From Longimicrobium terrae (GTDB taxonomy: Bacteria > Gemmatimonadota > Gemmatimonadetes > Longimicrobiales > Longimicrobiaceae): DNA of 64,000 nucleotides. Positions 42,051-51,022 of this stretch are shown here, piece after piece. The notes beneath the pieces were generated by a model that was given only the letters and a program-made list of their open reading frames with translations, was not told the DNA's origin and made no database searches. A program made the translations under genes and the position numbers. The stretch lies in contig NZ_JACHIA010000006.1 of NCBI RefSeq assembly GCF_014202995.1, positions 124,001-188,000 of the forward strand, read 5' to 3'. Positions within the stretch are counted from its first letter, which is position 1; the number at the start of each line of letters is the position of its first letter.

Positions 42051-42275
42051 CCTCCGCACTGTGACCGTGTTCTTGCTCGGCACCAATGGGCCAGTGGGGC
42101 GTCGGGTATTGACTCTCTCGCCCGGTACAATGCTCAACTGGAGTGCCCGCACATGATCTGCATAAGCCAAGGTTAGAGTCAGCCGGAATAAATTCCCGGC
42201 CAAGTCGGCTAATGCGTCGATTGCGCTGGCTCCTCCGCCCCACTTCGCTCCCCAGCGGCACCGCGAACCCGGAGA
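42033..42275 (-). other. Open frame remnant, possible third tip fragment
   Basis: A frame with no start codon stays open for about 80 codons and reads WGAKWGGGASAIDALADLAG then LTLAYADHVRALQLSIVPG before a stop inside the terminator hairpin. The Gly-rich hinge followed by a helical stretch resembles Rhs tip sequence. It may be a remnant of an older tip, or chance. Confidence 0.3.
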
Positions 42276-42291
42276 GCCGGTACCAACCCTC

Positions 42292-42531
42292 CTACATCGA
42301 GAACCAGAACATGAGAGCGAAGCACACCGCGGCGACTTGGCTGATGATCAGCAGATTACGATAGCGCCAGCCCTCAGCCGTAAAATCTTCTCGTCGTCCA
42401 TAGTTAGGCGAAAAACCACCCTTCAGCTTCTTCGCCCCTGGCACCATACGACGCCTGCACTTGACCTCGCACCAGAACCCCAAGAACAGCGCGAAGAAAA
42501 AAGCTCCCAAGATGACGTTTTCCATCTGCAT
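42292..42531 (-). CDS. Two-span membrane protein, candidate immunity protein of the active Rhs toxin
   Basis: This 79-residue protein has two membrane helices: 6-20 (VILGAFFFALFLGFW) and 60-77 (LLIISQVAAVCFALMFWF). A basic/polar loop (EVKCRRRMVPGAKKLKGGF) separates them. It starts 9 bases after the rhs stop codon with a GAGAAG-type ribosome site, the usual place for the cognate immunity gene. I do not recognise the family. Its small membrane-only design suggests that the toxin tip acts on or in the inner membrane; this is inference. Confidence 0.65.
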   Translation of the reverse strand: MQMENVILGAFFFALFLGFWCEVKCRRRMVPGAKKLKGGFSPNYGRREDFTAEGWRYRNLLIISQVAAVCFALMFWFSM

Positions 42532-42540
42532 CAGGTCTTC

Positions 42541-45500
42541 TCAGCATCCATGGCCTGAACGCGTGCACCCGATGCTTCCGACCGGTACACGTGGGATCAC
42601 GACTCCGCCTCCTAAAAAGACAGAGCTCTGGAAAATCCCGAACCCACCTCTCGTTCCCAGTTGGACACCTTGAATCACCTGTTCCCCCCCAAAGCTAGCG
42701 CCACCGCTGAGCAGGCCACTCGATCCAGACAGCGTCAACGTACCACTCTCGTCGACATTCTTTGTAAGATCGTCCAGCGATCCGCGGTTGATTGCCAGCT
42801 GTGGTCCTGCTGCAAAGCCGAGCCCCATGGCTGGTCCAACCGTCGCGAAGATCTTCATATCTCCATTTCTGTTGAACGCTACACCAGCCTGGGCTGAATA
42901 CCCGAATGGGAAAAATGCACCCGTAGCGCCCACAGTCAGTGCTAGAGTTCCGCCGCCTCGCCCCCCTGCTGCCCCCCGCCCTGCGGACTGAAGAGCTTCC
43001 ATGTAGTTCGCGATCCACTCTGGAGATTGCTGAGCGTCTGTGGGCTGGCACATTCCGGTATCCGCACGTGACCACCCCGAATAGGAGCATCCGCGCACCG
43101 TAGCGGTTATGCCATCCTCGCACTCTGGGCACAATCCGCTGGGATCCGTGCCATTCGTCGGGCTGCTGCCGATGTAGGCGTACGGGTTGATGCCGCCGGC
43201 CAGCCCGATGGGGTCCTCGCTCACGAAACGTCCCAGGTCCGGATCGTACCACCGGGCGCGCAGATAGTACAGCCCGATCGCCGCATCCAGCTCCCGCGCG
43301 CCGTACTTCAGCGGCTGCGCCACGCCCTCCGTCGCGTAGGTCAGGTTGCCGTACGGATCATAGAGGTACTCGTTCGCCAGCTGCCCCGTGGTGCTGATGA
43401 GCCCCGCCACGTGCCCCGGCTGCTCCAGGCTGTAATAGTACGCCGCGCCGTTCTGCCCCGCCGCCCACGACCGCACGCTCAGCGGGTTGTCCACCCCCGG
43501 CAGGTATGTGTACTCCAGGACCGGGCTGCCCGACCCGTTCAGTTCCATGAGGATGTCGTCCCCGTCGTACAGCGTGCGGATCACCCCCCCGCCGCCGTCC
43601 GTGCGCTGCACCCGCCGCCCCGCCGGGTCGTAGGCGTACGTCGCGCTGCCCCCGCCCGTTCCCGTGCGGGACGCATACGTGAGCTGCCCCAGGCTGTTCC
43701 ACTGCAGCGTCGTGGTGCGCGTATTCGGCTTGCTGCGCTGCAGCAGGTTGCCATCCGCGTCGTACGTAAGCGTGTACCCGTTCCAGGACGTAAGACGGTT
43801 GCCGGTGTCGATCACGGCGCCCCCGTCCAGGCGGTTGCCCAGCCTGTCGTAGTCGTAGCCGCCGGACACGAGCAGTTCCGGCGTTGTGCCGTTCTCCGGA
43901 ACGGGCCGGCACGCGCCGGTGTCGGGGTTCGGCGCGGTTCCCGCGCAGCTGCCGCCGGGCGCGTACTTGTACTCCTGGAACCCGGTCAGGAAGCCGCGGG
44001 TGTTGTACTGGAACGTGCGCTCAATCTGCCCCACGTTGCTGTACTGGTCGCGGTACTCCCGCAGAATGCTCCCGATCCGGCCGTTGGTGTCCAGCGAGTA
44101 GCCCCGGGTCAGGCCGATCTGCTGGTCCACCCGCGTCATGATCCCCGCGTGCGTGCTGCCGAACTCGCTCTCCACCACGGCGCCGGTCGGGAGCACGCGG
44201 CCCGTTTCCTGGCCGTCGTCGTTGTGCGAGAAGCGGGTGGTGCGCCCGGAAAAGTCGACGATGCTGTCCAGCATCCCCGTCGCGCCGTACGCATAGCGCA
44301 CGCTGCGCACCCCGCTCCACGGCCCCGTGACGTCGATGCCGGTGCGCTGGCCCTTGAGGTTGAAGAGGGACACCGCCGTGTAGGTGATGCCGCCCAGCGT
44401 GGTAAGCGTCCGCGCGGGGCGCCCGGATGCGTCGCGCTCCGTACGGATCGTGCTCACCGGGTTGGAAGACTGCACCCACGCGTCGTTGGCGCCGTACGAA
44501 TACGTGGTCTGCACCCCGTCCGCCGTACGCGCCCACGGCCGGTTGAGCGAGTCGTACGCAACGGCCACCACCTGCCCCCGCCGGTTGGTGACCGAGGTGG
44601 CGTTGCCCACCCGGTCGTACCCGTACGAGGTAGTCTGATTGCGCGGATCCACCTCGCTCACGGTCCATCCCAGGGCGTTGCTGTTGAAGCGGTAGGTCTG
44701 GCCCTTGGCATCCCGCAGTTCGTACGCGACCGCGGTCGGATAGCTGTAGGTGGTGGTGTCGGTGCCCGCCCCGCCGGCCGCGCTGATGCTGCGGGTAACC
44801 CGGTTGAGGACGTCGTAGTGCGTCTGCACCCACTCCCCCCCGGGGCTGGCCCCGGCGCTGTCGCGGCCGAACCGGTCAAAGTTCCGGTACGCGGTACGCC
44901 GGTAGGTTCCGGTCGCCGTGCCGACGGCCGTCGTGGCGCGGTTGCCCGTGACGGGGTCGTACGTGAGGAACGTGCCGTGGCCCTCGGGATCGGTGACGGC
45001 TTCCACTCGCCCGCGGGTGGTGTACGCGAAGCTTGTCACCGGCGCCGTGACGGTGCCCGAGCGGGTGGTGAGCAGCTTTCGCTGCGGGTCGGCCGGGTTG
45101 TACGTGTTCCACGCCTCCGTCGTCCCCGATCCGGAAACGTGCGTCAGCTGGTGGAACACCGGCTCGTACTCGTAGTTGACCTCGGTGGCGGCCTCGTTGT
45201 CCTTGGCCTTCACCAGGTTGCCGTCGGTGTAGGTGTACGTCAGGTAGTGGCCGGACGGCTCATCGGTGCGGGTTACGCGCCCGTGCCGGTCGCGGGTGAT
45301 GTAGCTCGTTCTCCCCAGCGGCTCCTCGATCTTGAGGGCAGCGCCAAAGGGGTCCACCGCCACGCGCGTGATGTTGCCGCGGGGATCGGTGGTCTGCACC
45401 CGCACCTCCTCGGGGCGCACGCGCGCGGCGGGCGTGGTGGCGCTCCCCGTGCCCGGGGCCGCCAGCACCGCGGCCTCCAGCGAACGGACCGCCACCACCG

Positions 45501-47121
45501 GCCGGGTGCTTCCCGCGTCCGTGGTCGTCACCCGCGGCGCCGTTACCGAGGCCACGCGTCCAAAGGCGTCGTACGTGAACCGCCACGCCACGTCCAGGTC
45601 GCCGTTGGCCCGCTGCGTCCGGCCGGCCCAGTAGCTGTCGATGATCCAGCCCAGCGCGTCGTAATCCACGAAGTGGATGTCCAGCGCAAGCGAACCGTCC
45701 GGCTGCCACCAGCGCCAGATGGTGCCCTGGGTGCTGTTGGTGATGGAGCGGCGCCCCATGGGATCCTGCACCCAGTCCAGAACGCCGGCCGACGTGTAGC
45801 CGAGCGTCGTCACCTTGCCCACCGGATCGGTGACGGAGGTGAGCCTGCCGGCCCCGTCGTAGCCGTACCCCGTGCTGTTGGCGAAGCGGTCCGACGCATC
45901 CACCATGGCGCCGGCGCGCGAGAATCGCACGACGGAGCCGTCCGGGTACGTGCGCCGGAAGACGTTGCCGGGGCCGTCCAGCCGGACGGTGGTGAAGTCG
46001 CCGGAGGGAGTGGCGTACCGGCAGCTTCCGTCCGGGTCGCAGCCCGTCCGGGCAAACCACAGCCCCACACCGCCCTCGGTGATGAACACCCCGTCGCCCT
46101 GGTCCGTCAGCCGCTGAAAGCCGTTCAGCATCCACCCGGAGCCGAACATGCTCGTCCGCTCGTTCACGATGGACGCGCGGGTGTTCACCGTCTGCTCCTG
46201 CACGCGCCCGTCCGTCCAGTACTTGCGCACGACGGCCGTCACCAGCCAGGCGGAACTGCGGTACGAGCTCGCGTCGTACCGCGCCGACAGCCGCGTGGGG
46301 CCCGTTCCCACCGTGTAGAAGGTCTCGGGCGTGACCCAGGCGCCGTTCACCTGCAACCGGATGGATGCGCGGCTCGGCGGGTCACCCGAGTTGTCGAGCA
46401 TGTCGATCTGCACCAGCCCGCTGGGCCGCACCGTTCCGCTGGAATACGAGAAGCTCAGGGACCGGGGCTGGTCCAGGCTCACGTACGCGGGCGTGGTGAA
46501 CGACACGTTGGCCGAGCCCTGCGTTTCGTCGCGGAACGACGGGTTGTGGGCCACCGTGAGCTGGGTGGCCCGCGCGCAGTCCCACGCCGTCACCGGGTCT
46601 CCGGGAACGCTGTACAGGCCGAACCGGGTGTTGTACTCGGTGCTGTTCATGATCTGGTCGATCACCGCGTCCCACCCGCTGGACTGCCCCACGGCGATCA
46701 GGCCCTGCGCCGCGTCGTCCGGGTCGCGCGCCAGCAGGTGGCGGTACAGCTGCGCCAGCACGTCGGCGGCAGCACGTCCGGTGATGAACTTGGCGTGGAA
46801 GTCGGCGCTGTGGGCGTGCACCGACACGAGTTCCTTCACCGTCATGCCGTCCCGCACACGGCCCGCCCAGTATTCGGAGCCGGCCGCCCCCGCCACCCGG
46901 GGCGTGCCGTATCCGTACTCCATCACCTGCGCATACATGGTCTGCGTCAGATCGCGGTACGAAGGCGCACAGGTCTGGGCGGCGGCGGCGGGTGGGAGCA
47001 CGACGCCCAGCACGGCGGCGAGCGCCGCGCACCAGCGTGCACGCCCGGCCGGACGGTACGGGAAAGAGGCCGGACCGGCGCGTCGCGCACGGCTGTCCGG
47101 CGGAGTACTGCTGCGGAGCAT
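42541..47121 (-). CDS. Rhs/YD-repeat polymorphic toxin with signal peptide and DUF4214-like N-terminus
   Basis: This 1526-residue secreted Rhs protein has a signal peptide at about 28-48 (ARWCAALAAVLGVVLPPAAA). A helical N-terminal domain (about 60-190, with LYRHLLARDPDDAAQGLIAV and NSTEYNTRFG) resembles DUF4214. Then come about a thousand residues of YD repeats (for example GYDRVGNATSV and YDADGNLLQR) forming the expected beta-cocoon. The core ends with RARWYDPDLGRFVSEDPIGL and NPYAYIGSSPTNGTDPSGLC, after which a unique tip of about 195 residues follows: Gly-rich and strand-like (GGTLALTVGATGAFFPFGYS, VFLGGGVVIPRVPVG). The tip is not a nuclease I recognise. The Sec signal suggests export across the inner membrane rather than a T6SS/PAAR route. 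The immunity candidate follows at once. Confidence 0.92.
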   Translation of the reverse strand: MLRSSTPPDSRARRAGPASFPYRPAGRARWCAALAAVLGVVLPPAAAAQTCAPSYRDLTQTMYAQVMEYGYGTPRVAGAAGSEYWAGRVRDGMTVKELVSVHAHSADFHAKFITGRAAADVLAQLYRHLLARDPDDAAQGLIAVGQSSGWDAVIDQIMNSTEYNTRFGLYSVPGDPVTAWDCARATQLTVAHNPSFRDETQGSANVSFTTPAYVSLDQPRSLSFSYSSGTVRPSGLVQIDMLDNSGDPPSRASIRLQVNGAWVTPETFYTVGTGPTRLSARYDASSYRSSAWLVTAVVRKYWTDGRVQEQTVNTRASIVNERTSMFGSGWMLNGFQRLTDQGDGVFITEGGVGLWFARTGCDPDGSCRYATPSGDFTTVRLDGPGNVFRRTYPDGSVVRFSRAGAMVDASDRFANSTGYGYDGAGRLTSVTDPVGKVTTLGYTSAGVLDWVQDPMGRRSITNSTQGTIWRWWQPDGSLALDIHFVDYDALGWIIDSYWAGRTQRANGDLDVAWRFTYDAFGRVASVTAPRVTTTDAGSTRPVVAVRSLEAAVLAAPGTGSATTPAARVRPEEVRVQTTDPRGNITRVAVDPFGAALKIEEPLGRTSYITRDRHGRVTRTDEPSGHYLTYTYTDGNLVKAKDNEAATEVNYEYEPVFHQLTHVSGSGTTEAWNTYNPADPQRKLLTTRSGTVTAPVTSFAYTTRGRVEAVTDPEGHGTFLTYDPVTGNRATTAVGTATGTYRRTAYRNFDRFGRDSAGASPGGEWVQTHYDVLNRVTRSISAAGGAGTDTTTYSYPTAVAYELRDAKGQTYRFNSNALGWTVSEVDPRNQTTSYGYDRVGNATSVTNRRGQVVAVAYDSLNRPWARTADGVQTTYSYGANDAWVQSSNPVSTIRTERDASGRPARTLTTLGGITYTAVSLFNLKGQRTGIDVTGPWSGVRSVRYAYGATGMLDSIVDFSGRTTRFSHNDDGQETGRVLPTGAVVESEFGSTHAGIMTRVDQQIGLTRGYSLDTNGRIGSILREYRDQYSNVGQIERTFQYNTRGFLTGFQEYKYAPGGSCAGTAPNPDTGACRPVPENGTTPELLVSGGYDYDRLGNRLDGGAVIDTGNRLTSWNGYTLTYDADGNLLQRSKPNTRTTTLQWNSLGQLTYASRTGTGGGSATYAYDPAGRRVQRTDGGGGVIRTLYDGDDILMELNGSGSPVLEYTYLPGVDNPLSVRSWAAGQNGAAYYYSLEQPGHVAGLISTTGQLANEYLYDPYGNLTYATEGVAQPLKYGARELDAAIGLYYLRARWYDPDLGRFVSEDPIGLAGGINPYAYIGSSPTNGTDPSGLCPECEDGITATVRGCSYSGWSRADTGMCQPTDAQQSPEWIANYMEALQSAGRGAAGGRGGGTLALTVGATGAFFPFGYSAQAGVAFNRNGDMKIFATVGPAMGLGFAAGPQLAINRGSLDDLTKNVDESGTLTLSGSSGLLSGGASFGGEQVIQGVQLGTRGGFGIFQSSVFLGGGVVIPRVPVGSIGCTRSGHGC
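43130..43274 (-). repeat. Rhs core-end sequence, active copy
   Basis: This is the counterpart of 41827-41971 inside the full-length rhs gene, encoding the conserved RARWYDPDLGRF to TDPSGLC junction where tips diverge. The nucleotide identity stops right after the PSGLC codons. Confidence 0.85.
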
Positions 47122-47400
47122 GTGGAATCGGGGAACACGGGGAGGAAAAACGTCGCCGCCAAAGATGCCGGAACGCCATCAACCCCGAAAGTTGTCCCGA
47201 TCGTGCGCTTTCCGCGACCGGACGGACCAGCCACGACAAACCGCCCACCCGGAAAGGCTTACCGGCTGCTGGCCTCTTTTACACGTCGGCGAAGATCTGC
47301 AAGATGGACACGCCTGCCGGCTGCATGACGGAAAACGCCCGCGTGATCACCTCATCCCTGTTTCCACTCCGCGGAGGGCAGAAAGGCGCAGCGAGGTGGC

Positions 47401-48027
47401 TCATACGCTGAGAAACCCGTCCGCGAACGCGCTGCGCAGCTCTTTGCGGGGCTGGGGGACGAGGGAGCCTTTGAACGGAATCTTCCGGGACACCCCGTCA
47501 GCCCCACGCAGCACGAGCACGCCGGAAACGTCGTACGTCTGGTACTTCAACCGCAGGTCGTGATACCTGAACGCCACGTACCGGTTGGGCGGAACGGCCA
47601 GGGGATCCTGTCCGGTGGGCCCGAACCCGAACTGGCCGGGCGGGGGAACCGGGATCAACAACTCCGGCTGCGCGGCTGGCAGGGGAACGGCCGCACCCGT
47701 GCTCCGTTCGCGCAGGGTGAGCGAAAGAAGCTCCGCTTCCTGCACGCGATCAGCGTCAACGTACCGAACGAGCAGGAAGTACGGGCTCCCAAGCACTTTG
47801 TCGCCGTTCTGGAGCTCGCTCCACTCGCCCACCATGGAGACCTCCAGCGCGCCGGCCTCGTACCGGACGAACACGTCGGCGTAATCGCGGTATTCGGCGC
47901 GGTACACGCCGCACGCCTGCCAGAAGGCCAGACATCCCAGCATCGCGACAACGAGCTTTTTCCTGGTCAGCGCCCACGGGTTGGGAAAGCCGCCAAAACG
48001 CGGTCGACGAGGCTTCGGGGTCGTCAT
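47401..48027 (-). CDS. Hypothetical membrane-anchored protein (208 aa)
   Basis: The protein has a basic N-terminus (MTTPKPRRPRFGGFPNPWAL), one membrane helix or signal anchor at about 24-40 (KLVVAMLGCLAFWQACGVY), and a beta-rich periplasmic domain (DYADVFVRYEAGALEVSMVG, FLLVRYVDADRVQEAELLSL, NRYVAFRYHDLRLKYQTYDV). The segment AFWQACGVYRAEY could alternatively be a lipobox. I do not recognise the family. The start ATG at 48027 is the first that gives a compact N-terminus. It is upstream of rhs on the same strand with 280 gene-free bases between, in which I see nothing further. Confidence 0.65.
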   Translation of the reverse strand: MTTPKPRRPRFGGFPNPWALTRKKLVVAMLGCLAFWQACGVYRAEYRDYADVFVRYEAGALEVSMVGEWSELQNGDKVLGSPYFLLVRYVDADRVQEAELLSLTLRERSTGAAVPLPAAQPELLIPVPPPGQFGFGPTGQDPLAVPPNRYVAFRYHDLRLKYQTYDVSGVLVLRGADGVSRKIPFKGSLVPQPRKELRSAFADGFLSV

Positions 48028-48308
48028 CAGCCGGACGGGATGAGGTGGACGGGCAACTTGCCGTTCACCATCCACCTCCGCCAGCAACCAGCGCCCGGAG
48101 CCGCCGGATGGATGAAAACCGCCGCCGCTGCCTCGGAGGAACGTCACCTTCGCGCTCGACCTCAGAGATTCTGATCTGCGATGACCAGCCCCGCCGCTCG
48201 CGGGCGATCGTCTCGTCATGCGGAGGCGCCGCATTCAACGCCAGCGTGTCGCGGGTTTCGAGGGAGGGTCGGGCAGCGCGGGGGAGTGATGGATGGTGAT
48301 CCCGCGGA

Positions 48309-48845
48309 TCAGAAGTCCGAGATGTGCAGCGGGCGTTCTTCAACCTCCAGCCGCGCGATGCGGCCGTCCACATCCGCGATCCGCACGCGGGCGCCCGCGC
48401 GAACGGGACCGGCGCTCGCGTGAAAGCCCGGTACATCCCTCGAGTGGGCATATCGGTACCGGTACGTCCGCCCGCCGCTCACCACCGTCCAGCTTTCCTC
48501 GCGGTGGCCGCCGCGGTCGCCGGGAACGAAGTTTTCCACGCGCCCCTCCACGCGCTCGTATTCCCCGGACGCCAGCCGGGCCCGCAGCGAGCTCACGTCC
48601 CGATACCGGCTCGCGCTCGTCGCCACGAGGAGAATGAGCATGAACAGAAACCCGCCCCCGCACGCCGCGGTCAACTGTCCGCGCGAAAGCCGGCCCGCCG
48701 GCCACTCCGCCAGCCATCCGCGGCGCCCGGCCACCAGAAACGCCAGGAAGGCGAACGCGACGACCATCATGCCACCGGTGCCGGCCCAGTCGATCAGGGC
48801 CTCGGAGCGCGCGTCGTACACCAGCACGTACCGAACGTAGTCCAT
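48309..48845 (-). CDS. Membrane protein of unknown function (178 aa)
   Basis: Two membrane helices (about 22-40, GTGGMMVVAFAFLAFLVAG; and 58-77, AACGGGFLFMLILLVATSA) precede a cytoplasmic or periplasmic beta domain (RVEGRVENFVPGDRGGHREE, SWTVVSGGRTYRYRYAHSRD, VRIADVDGRIARLEVEE). The second half resembles the small beta domain of DUF3592-type proteins. I do not recognise a function. It lies on the same strand as the 48936 gene and the small genes upstream of rhs. Confidence 0.65.
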   Translation of the reverse strand: MDYVRYVLVYDARSEALIDWAGTGGMMVVAFAFLAFLVAGRRGWLAEWPAGRLSRGQLTAACGGGFLFMLILLVATSASRYRDVSSLRARLASGEYERVEGRVENFVPGDRGGHREESWTVVSGGRTYRYRYAHSRDVPGFHASAGPVRAGARVRIADVDGRIARLEVEERPLHISDF

Positions 48846-48935
48846 CGCTCTACCTGAAGTTCATCGCTTCTCCGCGGAGGATTCGCCGCACCCGCGACCG
48901 CCCGACAACAAGGCACCGTCGAGACGGAGACGCGA

Positions 48936-49238
48936 TCAACCCGCCCCCACCTCATCCACGGAAGCGTGCCCCATCCGGTACCCGCGCAGGATAACCAGCA
49001 TGCCGGCAAGGATCAGCACGCCGGCGACCTCGCCGCCCAGTCGATCGAGCAGGCATGCCGCCGCGGCGGCGATCAGCATTCCGCCGGACACCCAGACGCG
49101 CGCGACCCACTCCCGCCGCGGCCTCGCCCGGTGGAGAACCATCCACCCGCTGACCGCCAGAAACGGGACCGCCACCATCAGCACGAGCAAGGCTCCGGTC
49201 ACGACGCGCGTTCCTCCATCAGACGTTCCGTTTCCCAC
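48936..49238 (-). CDS. Small three-span membrane protein (100 aa)
   Basis: Hydrophobic helices are visible at about 13-34 (VTGALLVLMVAVPFLAVSGW), 45-64 and 68-86 (GEVAGVLILAGMLVILRGY). The start is GTG at 49238. No family is recognised. It lies 90 bases upstream of the 48309 gene on the same strand, and both may be co-transcribed. Confidence 0.55.
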   Translation of the reverse strand: MGNGTSDGGTRVVTGALLVLMVAVPFLAVSGWMVLHRARPRREWVARVWVSGGMLIAAAAACLLDRLGGEVAGVLILAGMLVILRGYRMGHASVDEVGAG

Positions 49239-49402
49239 GAGTGGCGGGACGAGGACAGGAAAATTCCTTCAACATCTCCACGCCGACGTCATGCGGCCCG
49301 CGGTGAACGCATTACGCTACCATCCGCCGGAGCGAAACGCACGACGCTCCCCGGTCCGCGGTGGACGGGGAGCGTGCGTACGGAAACGTGGGCCGCCGGG
49401 TG

Positions 49403-50263
49403 TCAGCCGCCGGCCGTGGCACCCACCAGGACGATGTCGCCGGAGGGCTCCGGAAGCCCGCCCGCCGGTTCTTCCGTCACCGCGATGGCCTGCAGCGCGG
49501 CGGGGTCCAGCTTGTACTCCGCCTGCACCATCGCGTCGCCGCGCGGACCGGGGCGAAAGGTGCCCGCGCTGATCTTGTGATCCGCCGTAACCAGCCACAG
49601 CTGGTACTCGCGCCCGGGGCGCACGGCGGGAAGGTTGTGGGCAAAGAAGGTCCACCGCCCCGTGGGCGGATCCCAGAACATGCGCCCGTTCGGCGCCGTC
49701 CGCCCGCCAGCCAGCGTCACTACGCGCACGTCCGGGCCGGAGAGCGAGGCCATCGTCCGCTCGTTCTCCGCCACGCGCCCCTGCAGCCGCCCGCGCTCGG
49801 ACCGCAGCGCCGCCGTGGCCGACTCCAGCTCCGCCACGCGCGCGCGCAGCCGTCCCGCGTACGTGCCGATGCCCAGCAGAAGCAGCAGCGACGCCGCGGC
49901 GGCCAGCCATCCGCCCCACCCGCCGCGGCGCGCGCGGGTGATGGGAATGACGCTCTCCGGCTCCGTCGCCATCGCGTTCACCAGAAGCGCGGGGAACGCG
50001 GCCGCGACGGGCGCGCGGTCCGCCGCGGCGCGCGCCACCAGCCGCGCCCGCATCCGCGCGGAGGCGTCGGTGCCGAGTTCGGCCACGGGCGCGGAATACG
50101 CCAGCAGCGACGCGGTATCGTTCAAGACCCGCAGTTCATCCACGCACTCCGCGCAGCCCTCCAGGTGGGCCGTGAGCGCGGCGCGTTCCGCCGGGTCCAG
50201 GACGCCGGCGGCCTCGGCCGCGAGCAGGTCCCGGATCTCGTCATGCGTCATCGGCGCGGTCAT
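49403..50263 (-). CDS. Anti-sigma factor (zinc-finger, RskA-like)
   Basis: This 286-residue protein has an N-terminal zinc-binding anti-sigma domain with HLEGCAEC (H33, C37, C40), a transmembrane helix at about 117-134 (WGGWLAAAASLLLLLGIGTY), a coiled coil (RLRARVAELESATAALRSER), and a periplasmic RskA/anti-sigma-K domain (WTFFAHNLPAVRPGREYQLW, GDAMVQAEYKLDPAALQAIA). It should sequester the sigma factor encoded just upstream at the membrane and release it on an envelope signal. The ATG overlaps the sigma gene stop by 4 bases, a coupled pair. Confidence 0.92.
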   Translation of the reverse strand: MTAPMTHDEIRDLLAAEAAGVLDPAERAALTAHLEGCAECVDELRVLNDTASLLAYSAPVAELGTDASARMRARLVARAAADRAPVAAAFPALLVNAMATEPESVIPITRARRGGWGGWLAAAASLLLLLGIGTYAGRLRARVAELESATAALRSERGRLQGRVAENERTMASLSGPDVRVVTLAGGRTAPNGRMFWDPPTGRWTFFAHNLPAVRPGREYQLWLVTADHKISAGTFRPGPRGDAMVQAEYKLDPAALQAIAVTEEPAGGLPEPSGDIVLVGATAGG

Positions 50264-50898
50264 GGCGCTTCCTCCCGAAGTACTGCCAGCGTGTCGCGCA
50301 GCTTCTGCATCGCGAGCCGCATCCGCGTCTTTACCGTCCCCAGGGGCTGCCCGGTGGCCGTGGCGATCTCCGACTGGCTGAGCCCGCCGAAGTACGCCAT
50401 CTGCATCGTGTCCCGCTGCTCCCGGGGCAGCAGCGCCAGCGCGTCCTGCACGCGCACCCGCACGTCCGCCGCTTCGGTGTCGTCCGCCGGGCCCGGCTGG
50501 GCGGACGCCAGCGTGGGCGCGCCTTCCGGCTCATCCAGCGACACCTCGTCCCTGGCACGCCGCCGCGCCCGCACGCGATCCAGCGCCCGGCTGCGGGCAA
50601 TGGACGTGAGCCAGCTTCCCACCCCGCCTCGGGAGGGATTGAATGACGCGGCCTGGCGCCAGGCCTGCCAGAGCGCGTCTTCCAGCACTTCTTCGGCGTC
50701 GCGGGCGTCCCGGACAATGCTCAGGACAAGGGAGTACAGCAGGGGGTGCCAGCGGTCGTACAGTTCGCCCAGCGCCGACTCGTCGCCGGCGGCCATTGCG
50801 CGAACCCGGTCCGCGTCGCGTGCGTCCGCCGGAGGGCGGGGCGGTCGCGTCGTTCCATCTGATGAAGGATACGCGACCACGGTCCGTTGTGGATTCAT
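50260..50898 (-). CDS. ECF-family RNA polymerase sigma factor
   Basis: This 212-residue sigma factor has region 2 (ALGELYDRWHPLLYSLVLSI, DAEEVLEDALWQAWRQAASF, GSWLTSIARSRALDRVRARR) and region 4 (LLPREQRDTMQMAYFGGLSQ, SEIATATGQPLGTVKTRMRL). It matches SigK-like ECF factors paired with RskA-type anti-sigmas. The start ATG at 50898 follows a G-rich ribosome site; the frame is open a little upstream. It is the first gene of the sigma/anti-sigma operon, and autoregulation is likely but not visible here. Confidence 0.93.
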   Translation of the reverse strand: MNPQRTVVAYPSSDGTTRPPRPPADARDADRVRAMAAGDESALGELYDRWHPLLYSLVLSIVRDARDAEEVLEDALWQAWRQAASFNPSRGGVGSWLTSIARSRALDRVRARRRARDEVSLDEPEGAPTLASAQPGPADDTEAADVRVRVQDALALLPREQRDTMQMAYFGGLSQSEIATATGQPLGTVKTRMRLAMQKLRDTLAVLREEAP

Positions 50899-51022
50899 CC
50901 CCCCAACCTGCGTTCTCCCGCCGCCCGCGCGCAAGCGGTGGCGCGTAACGCAAAACCGGGAGCCGCCCCGAAAGGACGGCTCCCGGTGGGCGGAAGCGGA
51001 TGCGGATGCGGAAAGCGCCGCC

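Noticed and set aside
41791-42261. 156-residue minus-strand frame over the displaced Rhs region
   Set aside because: It is out of frame with the core-end duplicate, which clearly encodes the RARWYDPDLGRF sequence in another frame.
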